A DNA stretch of 64,000 bases from Hesseltinella vesiculosa (lineage: Eukaryota > Mucoromycota > Mucoromycetes > Mucorales > Cunninghamellaceae). How positions within the stretch are numbered: position 1 is the stretch's first letter; each line of letters starts with the position of its first letter. Shown here piece by piece: positions 44,914 to 55,443 of the stretch. Under the pieces are notes generated by a model. That model was not told the DNA's origin and did not search any database. It was given only the letters and a program-made list of their open reading frames with translations. The position numbers and the translations under genes were made by a program. Location: the NCBI GenBank assembly GCA_002104935.1, contig MCGT01000001.1:1319001-1383000 (forward strand), given 5' to 3'.

Positions 44914-47900
44914 ATGACGATTGAAACGCACAACTTTAAACAAAGAATGTTTAGGAAAAGAAGGATAAGACTAGAACGTCAAGAAGCAAGCGAAGCGCAA
45001 AGCACAACACGTAAGCTAATCAAGATAAACAATACAAAGATCTGATTCACATGAGGTTGTCTAGATTCAGGATCAAAACGTCAAAGAACAGGAAGATCAA
45101 GAAGCACTGTAAAACGAAAGCAAAGTGCTGACGAAAAGAAAGCCAAGCAAGATGCCAGAGCTGAGTTTTCCGCCCATCTTCCAAAATTTGGCGACCAACG
45201 ACCCTGTCCAACATGTATGAAAGAAGTGGATAGACTGGAAAAGCTAGGTGATGAAGCCTCCTTGGCAGCCGCCGAAATCCGACGCCGGACCGCACAAACG
45301 CATTCCAGAGCCTCCAGCTACCGCTGCCCCTCGCACAAGTCCACCAAACGTGTGTTGACAAAGAGAAAGCTTGGCGGGACCACGCGCCAGCACACTCTGA
45401 AGCATGGTCTTGCAAATCTCATAAAGCATCCAGCCAATGATGCCCTTGACTCCACCGTGCCATCTACGTTCATCTCTGCCGTCAGGTCGCTGGCGTCTCA
45501 CAACCGAGACATCGTCATCCTCTCACACTTGTTCCTTCGCCATTTTGTGACGACACTGTTGCGTCGACCAAATGATAGCCTCCCACCTGCCTTGTTCGAC
45601 CAAGTTTTCTTCACCTCTGTCTTCCAGCTGCTAATGGGAAAAGCTGTGACGAACACAAGAACCTTGTCGCAAGAATTACGGGCAGATCTGACCTCGGCAT
45701 TTGCTACATTTCGCACAGAGTATGGTCCACCTGGAAACCAGCCATGGTGCCCACCCGTCGCGTCCCCTGTTGGCCGTCGCCCAGTGACGTTTTCCAGTGC
45801 ACTCTCATCGACAGCTATGCAATGCGCAAAGGATTGGAAGAACCATGTTGTGGAAGGAATGTCACAATGTCTTGTGACTTTCACGTCAGCAAAGCTTCTG
45901 CGTTTAGTCCCAGTAATGACGTTTTATAGTGGAGGCAGAAAAAGAAACGCGGTTCTAATTTTTTTTTTTTTTTGAGCAGGAACTGAAGAGTGGACAGGCC
46001 CGCGCTTATGCTTTATATCTCTATGATCGAATTGCCCAAGACCCAAAATTCGAACCCGAATTACCTGACTATACCTCAATGGATTCACGTTTGAAGGGAA
46101 AAGTCCAAAGCAAATTTAACCTGATCATCAATGACTGCCATGCGCTACTGGAGCCGGCCATTCGGCAAATTCAAGAAGATCTACGAGAACGGCAAGCGCT
46201 GGCCGAAGAGCGCCATCGAAAGCAAACGTTTGAGCAAGCAAGCCGGGAAGCTACTGCTTCCACCCAACCTGCCACAGCCTCCTCCTCGCACAACACGCCT
46301 ACCGCCCCTTGGATCCCGCTTGAACCGCTGGCGTCTGATGATCTAGACGGTGATGACGACATGATGTCCCTTGATACAGCATTGTCAGTCTCAGCAACAA
46401 TCCGATTTGGTGGCTTGAATTTGCAATCTGTATCTGCTTCTGACTCTGATGTTAGTAGCAATGCTGGCAGTGCCCCGGACGACCAACCTGCCCTCCGCAT
46501 TGCTGATGGTGACAACAATGTTATGCTGACGACTGCCACGTATTCTGGATGGCCACATTTATTTTTACCCGTCATGGCAAAGATATTAGGCACACTTGAG
46601 ATGTGGAACAAAGCCGACGAAGAGCAGCCAGCAAACAACCAGAAGGAAGCATCGCTCAGTTGGGTACGGCATGAATTATCACAAATACCTGGTTGGGCAA
46701 AACTTGGACACCAGAAACGAACGCGACTTGTCTCGGCCATTGCAAAGTTAATCAACAGCCAGTCGGCCCGTTTTGATGCCAACAAACTCCCGCCTGCTTT
46801 TGACGCCAATTCTCGTACCATGGTGAAAGACACTGTGGAAACTGCAAAGCAGCAATTGGCCCAAGACTGCTTCAAGCCGCCCGCCTACCTCTTCAGTCCC
46901 CCGTGCCGCATGTTTGCCTTGCTTCCTGTTCCTAGCTTCCGACTTCGCTATGTCCGCATCAACGCTTCCACAATGGGGACCCTTTTGCATCATTTTGGCC
47001 TCCACCACCTGCTTCCACAGTCATCGTCAAGCAATGAAAACCAGCCTGGAGCTCTTGTCGCTCCTCACAAGAACTTCGGCCTGCTTGACATGACAAAGTT
47101 TAAAAAGTAAGTAGGGGTGGGAAGGGAAAGATGGCACTCATTCTTAATTCTTCTATTTAGCCAAGGGGTGTTCGAAGACTCTCTGATGTCTGACGGGTGC
47201 GCAGTCTCGGCAACATTTAAAAAACTGAAGCCTGTTAATCAAGAAGCGCCCCTCACTTTGGAAGATATCGATACCGACGACCTGTCTGAGTGCAGAGTAT
47301 GGGGTGTTGACCCTGGTGTTGGACAAGTATACGTTGCTGTTGACGGTTCCGATACATCGATCTACGACAATGAAGGAGCTATGGCCTCTGACCCCCGGCA
47401 CGAAATACGCCGCTACTCCTCCAAGGAATACTTCCACGACGCAGGCTTCCACAGGACCAACCAACGGATCCGTGACCTCAAGTCTCAACATGGCATCGAC
47501 ACCTTGGAAAGCGCGATCCCCTCCCCCTGCACCATGGACCTATCAAAGTTGGATCTGTATACGAAGGCTGTCCTGGAACGAGCTCAGCTACTGAAAGATT
47601 TTTACGCTGAACATCTGCCACCTCTTCGATTCCTGAACTACAGAGGCCGCCAGAAAGCTGATGGGGAACTCGTCAATATCTTCTTGTCGGGTGGTAACAA
47701 GTATGGACGACAGAGCGACCGCGAACTGGTAGATCTTACTGTGCCAGAAGGAAATGTGTCAATGCAATCTCCTCAAGAAGAGCAAGTTGATATGGACGCA
47801 TATGAGCATGATGGCCCACATGCTACTGCTACGTCAGAATCCGCACCCCCTTTGGCTTTGTCACCTGTCCTCTCCGCTCCACCGCATGCAACATCACAAC

Positions 47901-49035
47901 CAAGCGTGGGCACCGACCCAACAAGTCGCGCCACTGCCATTGCCACTGCACATGGCGCTATCGCTATCGCTATTGCGGAAGGCTACGCCCCTTCGATCAG
48001 AATTTCTATCGATAATCCCCAGCCCCAAGAGCCAATGCAAACTGGGACCCGAGCGACAACGACCTTGCAGCAAGTTACTCCTCCATTGCCATTGATCTCT
48101 ACCCAGCCTTCACACCAAATGGGCCGTGGAAGTGCCACTAGCATTGCAGATTCACAAAACGCAATTGCCATTGCCATTGCTGGCAACCGTGCTCCATCGA
48201 TCAACATATCCTCTGGTAGCAGCACGTCACAAGACTCTTTACCGATTGAAAATGACAATCCTTCGGTGTCAATCATTGGCACGTCTTCTGAGCCCAGTGT
48301 TGCTGTAGATGTGGGTGACACTGCACTCGCCTTAGCCTCGACCTCACCGCTGTTCTTACAGCCAATGATCGATTCGTCCTCCCGCCGGCGTAGCGAAACT
48401 GCTCCAAGCCCACATGCACCTCAGAGTTTCGCAAATGAACCTGATGTCTTGACCGACGTGAATACCCCACCACCCCTTCCTCGGTATGTTTTGATGTAAT
48501 GCAGCGTTGAACGATAACTGATATATTTTATAGACAAAAATGGAGGAAGCAGGAATTTGTTGCAACACCAAAGAGCAAGGTAACCCTGGTTTGCTTGGGT
48601 GATGGTAAATTTGGTCGTCGTTCGTTTCGAGGCCATCCCAGCGGCCTGACCGCCCGCTTGAATAAGCTGCTCCAAAGAGCAGATCGAGAAGATCGGCTGG
48701 TGTTGTTGTCCACGGACGAAAAGTGGACATCTCAAGTGTGCAGCAAGTGTGGCCGTCAAGGTTGCAAGCCCATTGAAATTGCTGGATCAAACCTGCACTC
48801 TGTCACTGTGTGCCAACACTGTGGACAGATGTGGCAGCGCGACTGCAATGCTGCGAGGAACATCCTGTCTGTTGCGCGTCTTGCCATCGAAGGTGCCTCC
48901 CGTCCCCAAGTCCTTTCTCAGAAGGTAACCGATCAAGACGGTGACGTCCAAGGTGCACCCAATGACCCCGACCCGGTGGACAACCCTCCTCCTACCGCTT
49001 CCCCCATTGTACATAATGAAAATGTACAAGTTTAG
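44914..49035 (+). CDS. Full-length Fanzor (eukaryotic TnpB-like RNA-guided nuclease)
   Basis: Five exons, every junction in phase: 44914-45010, 45065-45912, 45980-47106, 47161-48483 and 48534-49035 (1298 residues, no internal stop). A basic N-terminus leads to a Cys/His motif (CPTCMKE then RCPSH, about 90-140) and a helical region. RuvC-I is CRVWGVDPGVGQVYVA (Asp about 741). Next come SSKEYFHDAGFHRTNQ and GNKYGRQSDR, patterns I associate with the Mucorales Fanzor family from memory. A low-complexity insertion of about 240 residues follows. The C-terminus has LGDGKFGRRSFRGHPSG, STDEKWTSQVCSKCG (candidate Glu 1194; Cys 1201/1204), VCQHCG (Cys 1225/1228) and QRDCNAARNI (RuvC-III Asp about 1235). 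Known Fanzors are RNA-guided DNA endonucleases. All predicted catalytic and zinc residues are present, so it may be active. Terminal inverted repeats around it were not found. Confidence 0.87.
49007..49029 (+). ncRNA. Candidate guide-RNA-related hairpin at the Fanzor 3' end
   Basis: TTGTACAT, a 7-nt loop (AATGAAA) and ATGTACAA form a perfect 8-bp stem overlapping the last codons of the Fanzor gene. In this nuclease class the guide RNA usually overlaps the 3' end of the gene and its downstream flank. The remnant at 14340-14640 shares the left half and loop of this sequence, followed by GGGCTT. That it is part of a guide RNA is inference. Confidence 0.35.
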
Positions 49036-49480
49036 GGCTTTCCCGTAAGTGTGTGTGTTCTTTTTTTGGACGAACGACTCACCATCCTCTCACTCTTTTC
49101 TCCACCTATCTGGTGCTATCTCATTACTTGGTGAGTGCAATATCTAATTGGTCGTCCTTTCTAAGCTGACTCGGTTTATTCCTTCTTTTGTAGCCCCCAG
49201 TACACTTTTCGCTTTTTTGAATTGCGTCTTTCTTTTTGGAAATACAGTACAGTAAGATTGACTGATCTTTAGCTATAATCAAGTAAATAATTGTGAAGAA
49301 TACGGCAGTCATTTTTATATGCGTGGAATAAGTAAAATTCGTTATATGCATTATTTTATCAAGCGTGTTATGTTTAACCCAAACAACTCTTCATCCTTCC
49401 TTTTTGCAACTCCGCACATACCCTTTCAAACGTAAGCTTCTTACGAGGCAAAGCATACCTCTGATTGGCCAAACCTGGTA
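49036..49480. other. Fanzor 3' flank up to the MULE
   Basis: AT-rich sequence with no coding region. If this Fanzor has a guide RNA, its 3' part and the element's right end should lie here. I found no terminal repeat pairing with sequence upstream of 44914. Confidence 0.4.
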
Positions 49481-49489
49481 TAGAATTCA
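49481..49489. repeat. MULE target-site duplication, left copy
   Basis: TAGAATTCA directly precedes the left terminal repeat, which starts AAAAAGAATAGGCAAAGG. The identical 9-mer is at 53679-53687. Confidence 0.85.
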
Positions 49490-49715
49490 AAAAAGAATAG
49501 GCAAAGGCCAGAATTCACGGAAAGTCTTGTTGCACAGGGATAAAAACCACCCAATAAAATGCCTTCTTTCTTTTTGGTAATTTCATCTTAACATCACCTC
49601 ACCGGGATCACATTTACTATCCTGTCCCTAATCATCACCTCTAATGGTTCTTGTTTTGGAATCGTTAAAAAAAAGCTGGCGGACTATTTATTTGAATCGT
49701 TCAAAAAAAAAAAAA
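49490..49715. repeat. MULE left terminal inverted repeat
   Basis: Matches the reverse complement of 53478-53678. It shares AAAAAGAATAGGCAAAGG, GAATTCACGGAAAGTCTTG, CAGGGATAAAAACCACCC and CACCTCACCGGGATCAC. Small indels and substitutions appear towards the inner end. Two short A runs with TTGAATCGTT lie at the inner edge. Confidence 0.92.
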
Positions 49716-49764
49716 AGTGGATGGACTGTTTATTTCTTTCCTTTATTGATCAGCTCTTTAAAAC

Positions 49765-52700
49765 ATGACTTCCCGCAGCTTTGGACGCCTAGTTAATGCG
49801 TCAATTGAAAGATTCAATCGAGGTCAAAATGTACGAGGAAACAACAACTTTCCTCTAACTGAACCTCATCCACAGTTGGTTCAGTCGACCACTGCGTCTA
49901 CACCACTTGCTCGATGCTCTGATTGCAAAAGTAAACGAGCCTTGATCGAGTTTGAAGGCCGTAGGTGCTGGTATCGATCGTACTTGCATCCGTTGCCGAA
50001 ACAAAGCTACCGAACAGCGCACTCCTCCTTCCGAAGCCATGATTAACTGGGACGAGCTTTCTGAATTTTACTCTCAATTCAGCGAAAACAACACTCTACC
50101 CATCAACATGCACCTTCCCGATGAGCTTGTAGGTGTTCCAGTTGATGCCATCATTCGTAGGCTGCTCGTGTATATGTACGAAGTTTCTGGATTCGAGTTC
50201 TATCTCACAAGAATCTGGTATCCCTCCCGACGCAATTCAGTCTCGTTTTACGCCTCTTGCACTAATTCCAGCAGTTTCCGGCGTCAAATGCCAGGTAACG
50301 AGATGTGTGGATGAAGGGCAATTGGTAAACGAAAAAATGAAGCCTCATACATAATCGTTTTATTAGAAAGCGAGCTGCAACGGTTGCACGACCGTATAAT
50401 GACTGCTGATTGCAATGGCCGCTTGATTGGCTTTGTGGATGAACAACAGCGCTGGATCCACTGTACGCTACACCATGATGAAAGCAACCACCCGTTAGAT
50501 ACGTCGTTGTGTGGCTCCGTTGATGGTCAAGTGAGGCGGTTTATCCATGAATTAGCCCCTGATGTGAGTACACTTTTTGGTGTCCATCATTTTCCCGGAT
50601 TGATTCAAGTCCCGCCTTTTTTTTTTCTTTTTTTAAAATGCACTCTTTGTTTTTCTCTTCCTTTTTCCCTATTTTCTCTTTTTTTCTTTCTTTACGCTTT
50701 TTCCTCTTTTTTTCTTACTTTGACAAGGAAGACACCGAAAAGGATTCGGTAGGTTGTTTCTTTATTTCATTATATTTATTCAATTTTATTAACAAATCAA
50801 TTATCAAAAATAAAAGGTGTCAAGTATTTCATTACAAGTAGAAAATCAGAACACCCCTCATCGAAGCCCTATCGATGTCTACGAAGAGGTTTCTCGCGTG
50901 ATTCCCGCACCAGCATTGACGTATGCCCAAACGTATTACTGGTACAACCAAGCGTTGGAAAGGTATTACCGATCAGAAGACAACGCGTTGAAATCTGCCC
51001 AGCATCTCATCCGATTGCATGAATCAGAAAAAAGCTTTGGACAGGTAAAAAAAAAGGAGAGGGAGAGAGGTAAAGGTGCAGCAAGGCAATAAACGTGATA
51101 CGACCGGCCGATTGTAGTTTTACTTAAAAATAAACGCTCACAACATTCAAAATGAAATTGTCTTTTTTTCTGTTAAATTAGCTCACGTTCCGCGATGATG
51201 ATGGGCAGAGCCAGTTTATTAGCTTCTACACTCCCTTTCTCTCCGTCTGCACTGGTATCCACAGTGATGAAATCCAAGAATACCACATTGATTCTACGTT
51301 TAAGACCAATCGTGAATCCTTTGAACTCTTTGGATTGATTGCCAACATCAGGGGGTGCGGGTTTCCAGTAGCATATCTACTTGTAAAACGCCCAACTGGT
51401 CCACTCAATAGCCAGGACGAAGATCAAGACATCCTTAGCGTGAACAGCCACCGTGTCAATGCAATCAGTCTGTTCCTTCTGGCCTTGAAAGATCAGCACG
51501 GAATAAGACCTCGGTTTATTTTCAGCGACAAAGACCAAGGGCAGCTCAATGCCATAAGAAACGTTTTTGATTCTGAAACAATCAGGCTTTGTATTTGGCA
51601 TGTAAAAAGAGCCATAGATTTATATCTTGGAAAGCCATCACGAGGGGCAATGCTTTTCAGAAACTACAACGCAGATCTTGCCCAGAATGAATTTCCTTTT
51701 GTTGACACCGGGTTTATTCCCACTGACATTAGGCGAGCAACAAATGGAGCGCTTTGTAACAAATCCACGAGAGATGAAATTACTGACTTGGTCCAAAAGC
51801 ACAGTGACATCCATCATTTCGTTCCATTGCACTTGATGACAGGTAGGCACATTTATTTTGTTGAGGTGTTTATTTCCAAATTTGGGAATTTTTTAATATT
51901 TTACTCTTTTGTTTTGCTTCAGGCACATCGCGCATCTTCACGCCTTCCGAAATCCATCAACTTGTTGTGCAACAGATGTATGACTTTTTCCGTAGTCGAA
52001 ACTTAGTGTTTGTTTGGGTGTACTTATATAGTAACTGGTATACTAGAGATTGTTGGGTCATGTGGGCTCGAAGTGCCCGGGATGATATCCCTGCTGGCAA
52101 AACAACAATGATGATCGAGGCGCATTGGCGTGTGCTGAAAAGGTAACAAAACTAGCTTATACCTTAAAATAATCAATCGTTCGTGACATATAGAGCTCTT
52201 TTTTTTTGTCTTTAGAGTACATCTACATCATATAAATCGGCCAAGACTGGATTACTTGGTCTTCATCATCATTTCGAGGCAGTGCGGCCGGCTAATCCGG
52301 TCATTCAACCAGAAGATTGCTTCACGCCAAATACTTCCAGACTGGGAGGGTCAGTTTCGCAAAGAATGGAAGGATCTACTGGCAAGACCGGTGCAAAACG
52401 ATCGCTATTCTCTTTACCAAGTGGACACAGCTAGCTGGATATGCGGCTGCCCTTCCTTTATACACAACCGCTTCCTATTGTGCAAGCATCTCGTGAATCG
52501 AAGTCGTTATCTCGGAAATTCACAAGGACAATTAACTCCTCGCAGATATCTCATTGCCAGGAGCCATTCCGCCCCGTTTGTCAATCTCATTCCCGTAAGA
52601 AATGCCATAAAATAGGCTCTCGAGAACTTTATTTTTTTTTTTTTCAGGGTGACAGTGCTTCCCGATTTACGCCAATTGAAGTTGGCAACCTTCACATATT

Positions 52701-53439
52701 GGTCAATCCTGCCGTAGATCTAGAGGTTTCTCGTCCAAGATCGCCACCAGTCGACTTCGGAGCCCTTCCAAGTCCCCCAATACGTCGGCCCTCTTCTGTT
52801 TTACCTCGTTTATCTCAAGTCCCTCAAACCGCACTTGCACTTCCTCGCCTTCCTGTTTTGGCTTCCCAGTCCAGTAGCCAAGTATTAGCACACAGGCGTC
52901 CACGTTCGAGTTCTCCAGCGAGCAATGTTATTGTGATAGATGATAGCGACGAAGGTGGTAGTGAATCGGCAAGCCCAGCTCCACGAACGCGCCGACGTAT
53001 CCAACCAAGGCAACCCAGCAATGAAGAGATAGTCGAGAGACTTGAAGCTACATTACGTGAATCAATGGAAAGGCAATTGCAAAGCCAACAGGAACAATCC
53101 ACTTTGGATGACGTCCAAGCCAATGATGATCTAGATCAAGCCTTGGAATTAGAATATCAGTCGCTGCTCCAACGCAGGGAGCAAAGTCGCCAGCGTCGAT
53201 TGCAAAACAATCGATGACAAGAGCGAATCAATCAGCGCAATGCTAGCGAGCGTATCTACTTCGAAAGAATGCTAAACCAAATAAGACAGCACTTGCCTAC
53301 CGACCAGGTTGCTCATTTCGATGAAGCCGTGGCGTCTGATGATATCAACCGCTACCTTGAAGAAGTTCGCCGTTCGAGGAGAGCGAATAACACACCACGC
53401 ACTTGGAACGACAGCTCAAGGTACACAATGCGAATGTAG
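49765..53439 (+). pseudogene. MULE transposase with SWIM zinc finger, lightly damaged
   Basis: Exon blocks in phase: 49765-50294 (with one shift), a block from about 50367 to 50563, a 21-nt micro-exon 50730-50750, 50817-51041, 51182-51842, 51923-52142, 52216-52594 and 52648 onward. The DDE-type catalytic core is visible: HIDSTFKTNRESFELFGL (first Asp), FIFSDKDQGQLNAI (second Asp), CIWHVKRAIDLY and MIEAHWRVLKRVH (Glu). A SWIM finger follows (CGCPSFIHNRFLLCKH). N-terminal cysteines (CSDCK then TCIRCR) suggest another zinc site, but a single-base shift near 49955 separates them. An in-frame TGA at 53215-53217 (Arg context, CGA to TGA possible) cuts off about 74 codons that stay open to TAG at 53437. 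Everything else is clean, so this copy is recently inactivated or the lesions are assembly errors. Confidence 0.85.
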
Positions 53440-53477
53440 TTTCTCAATAAAAAAAAAAGGAGCGAAGAAAGCCTGGT

Positions 53478-53678
53478 TTTTTTTTTCTTGAACGATTCAA
53501 AACAGTCCGCCAAAACAAGAACCATGAGAGGTGAGGATTAGGACGAGGATAATAAAAGTGATCCCGGTGAGGTGATGTTAGTTGAAATTACCAAAAAGAA
53601 AGGAGGCATTTTATTGGGTGGTTTTTATCCCTGTGCAACAAGACTTTCCGTGAATTCTGGCCTTTGCCTATTCTTTTT
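53478..53678. repeat. MULE right terminal inverted repeat
   Basis: Reverse complement of the left repeat; ends GCCTATTCTTTTT, then the target-site duplication. Confidence 0.92.
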
Positions 53679-53687
53679 TAGAATTCA
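53679..53687. repeat. MULE target-site duplication, right copy
   Basis: TAGAATTCA immediately follows the right terminal repeat and is identical to 49481-49489. Confidence 0.85.
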
Positions 53688-53797
53688 TGCAAAACGGGAA
53701 TTGATGAAACTCAAACATGGCATGGCTTTTTTGAAGAGCGGATCATTTGACATCTCCTAGTTTTCTTTTGTTTTTTTTTTTTCTCACGGGGAACAAT

Positions 53798-54391
53798 ATG
53801 CCACGAACAGTTATTTTTGCCTATGATCACTCGGAAGCATCGTACAATGCTCTGACCTGGGTGATCTCACACGACGTGCTATTAGAGACTGACAAAGTGT
53901 ATGTGTTGACGGTAATGAACGATGAAGTGTTGTCTTTTGAAGGATTTGGCCTGGAGGCAGCAGCGATCGGCCCAGCCACTTGGGTGAACGACGACTGTGG
54001 TGAACAGCTTTCGAAAATTAAAGAAGATGCCCACCGACTGTTGGAATCCGTCGTCAAGGTGTTAAAAGAGAATGGTGTAAGTGCTCCCTAGCGCGCACCG
54101 TTTAAAATTGCCTTACGATTGATCCGTGTTCTTTCTATCAAAGATCGAAGCCATTCCCAAAGCAGTGAATGGCGATGCAGGTGATGTGATTGTTGATCAG
54201 GCTGACGCATTGAAGGCTGATATGGTCATTGTTGGTTCAAACGGCCGAGGGTTTATCAAAAGGTGAGGCTGCCAATCCGTAAATAAGTTCTCATGTGCTC
54301 TTTTTTATTATTGACCAGACAGCTTCTTGGGTCTGTCTCTGAGCACCTTACTCTCAACCTAAAGTGTTCTGTGCTTGTAGTTAAGCCATGA
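53798..54391 (+). CDS. Universal stress protein (UspA family)
   Basis: Three exons in phase: 53798-54076, 54144-54262 and 54319-54391 (156 residues, normal single-domain length). The start MPRTVIFAYDHSEASYNALT carries the conserved Asp-X-Ser of the Usp fold. The ATP-loop motif is VIVGSNGRGFIKR then LLGSVSEHL, matching G-x2-G-x9-G(S/T), so ATP binding is likely. The C-terminus CSVLVVKP is typical. Roles in stress survival are known for the family, but the precise function in fungi is poorly defined. Its 3' end is only 10 bp from that of the convergent Nudix gene. Confidence 0.93.
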
Positions 54392-54401
54392 CTGTTTATA
54401 T

Positions 54402-55181
54402 TTACAAGTTAGTTACTGCTAAGGCAAACGAGTACACTCTTGAGTCAATCACACATCTGTCTTCCAAATCTATAGCGAAAAAAAAAGTGTAGGGAGCTGC
54501 TGGCATTTTAATCTCTCTTTTAACATACCTTCCAGATGCTTCAATAAACCATTCAAGGGTAGTACCACGGTGCGTAAACTCCATTCGTCGTCTTCCAGCT
54601 GAGGTTTTGGTAGGTCGGTGACATCGTCGACATGGATCGTCACCCTGCCCATGTAACACGTGGAATTTGTCAGACCAGGCTCATAGCACACCGGCCGTTT
54701 GCTAAGCTGGATCGACGCAGCGTCTACATCAAATCCAGTCTCTTCGCGTAATTCCCGTCGTGCTGCTTCTACAGGTGATTCTTTTGGATCGATGAGGCCT
54801 ATTGAAAAAAATATAAATTAGCGCAAGACAGCGCTGGAAAACAATGTGCTCATGCCTGAAGGGAATTCAACAACGTAGCTCTCAATAGCAGGGCGATATT
54901 GAATGACAAAGAGCATGTGGGTATGAGTGGGAGTTATCAATTGCACTTGTAGATCAACAGCTAGAATGAGAAAGAGGTCTGGTAAAAAGGACGTGGTTGA
55001 GAGAGACAACGTTTTTACCATCTGCTCCGGTAAAAGACGTGTTGTTACGCACGCATCGTTCCCAGGATCGCCGAATGCCATTGTTATCCTGATAATCTAA
55101 TTTTTCTAGGGTAAGCCATTGCCCATGGCCAAGAGATTCAGTGTTAAATGTTTGAACTTTTGGGAAAAGAGGAGTCGCCAT
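54402..55181 (-). CDS. ADP-sugar (ADP-ribose) pyrophosphatase, Nudix family (NUDT5/YSA1-like)
   Basis: Four exons in phase: 55181-55019, 54960-54856, 54798-54529 and 54469-54402 (201 residues). The Nudix box spans exons 2 and 3: GLIDPKESPVEAARRELREE then TGFD, with the Mg-binding Arg-Glu and Glu-Glu. The fold around it (VIQYRPAIESYVVEFPSG before; CYEPGLTNSTCYMGRVTI after) and the end DSRVYSFALAV match NUDT5/Ysa1, which hydrolyse ADP-ribose to AMP and ribose 5-phosphate. Intron 2 (54855-54799) phases only with a GC donor (TCAG|GCATGA). The final exon carries the conserved C-terminus; reading past exon 3 instead would give an unrelated tail. A long A-tract leader (55185-55240) lies upstream. 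Confidence 0.9.
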
Positions 55182-55443
55182 TTTGTAAAAAAAAAAAAAA
55201 AAAAAAAGGAAAAAGGAGGCGAAAAAAAAAAAAAAAAGCGCTCGTGACCCTGGCCGGAACTTGCAGCTCTGTTTTTGACTTTGGGACTCTAGACGTGATC
55301 GAATGATCATAGTGAGTTAGCGAATATGGAGTAAAGGTATGGATTTTATTGAGCGGGGGGGGGATATTATTTTCCCTTCACTTTGATGATTGCTGGTGTT
55401 GGCATTGAAGGGTTTTGTAAAGGTGTGGAAGAGGAGACGGAGC
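55182..55443. other. Intergenic spacer
   Basis: A runs at 55188-55207 and 55222-55238, a G run at about 55355-55363, otherwise unique sequence. No gene. Confidence 0.4.

Larger units (their letters stand above)
49490..53678 (+). mobile_element. Complete Mutator-like (MULE) DNA transposon, 4189 bp
   Basis: The element is bounded by long terminal inverted repeats, 49490-49715 and 53478-53678, and flanked by a 9-bp direct repeat (TAGAATTCA), the expected duplication size for MULEs. Inside lies one multi-exon transposase gene in + orientation with a MULE catalytic domain and a SWIM zinc finger. The near-identical repeats (first 70-odd bases match) and intact duplication suggest fairly recent insertion. 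It sits about 450 bp after the Fanzor gene and about 110 bp before the universal stress protein start. Confidence 0.93.

Noticed and set aside
47900..48300. CRISPR-like repetition in the Fanzor insertion
   Set aside because: The repeats are two imperfect coding units, not regular repeat-spacer structure.
49480..53690. GAATTC at both MULE ends as part of the inverted repeat
   Set aside because: Including it needs an indel between the arms; treating TAGAATTCA as a 9-bp direct duplication aligns both repeats exactly and fits MULE biology.
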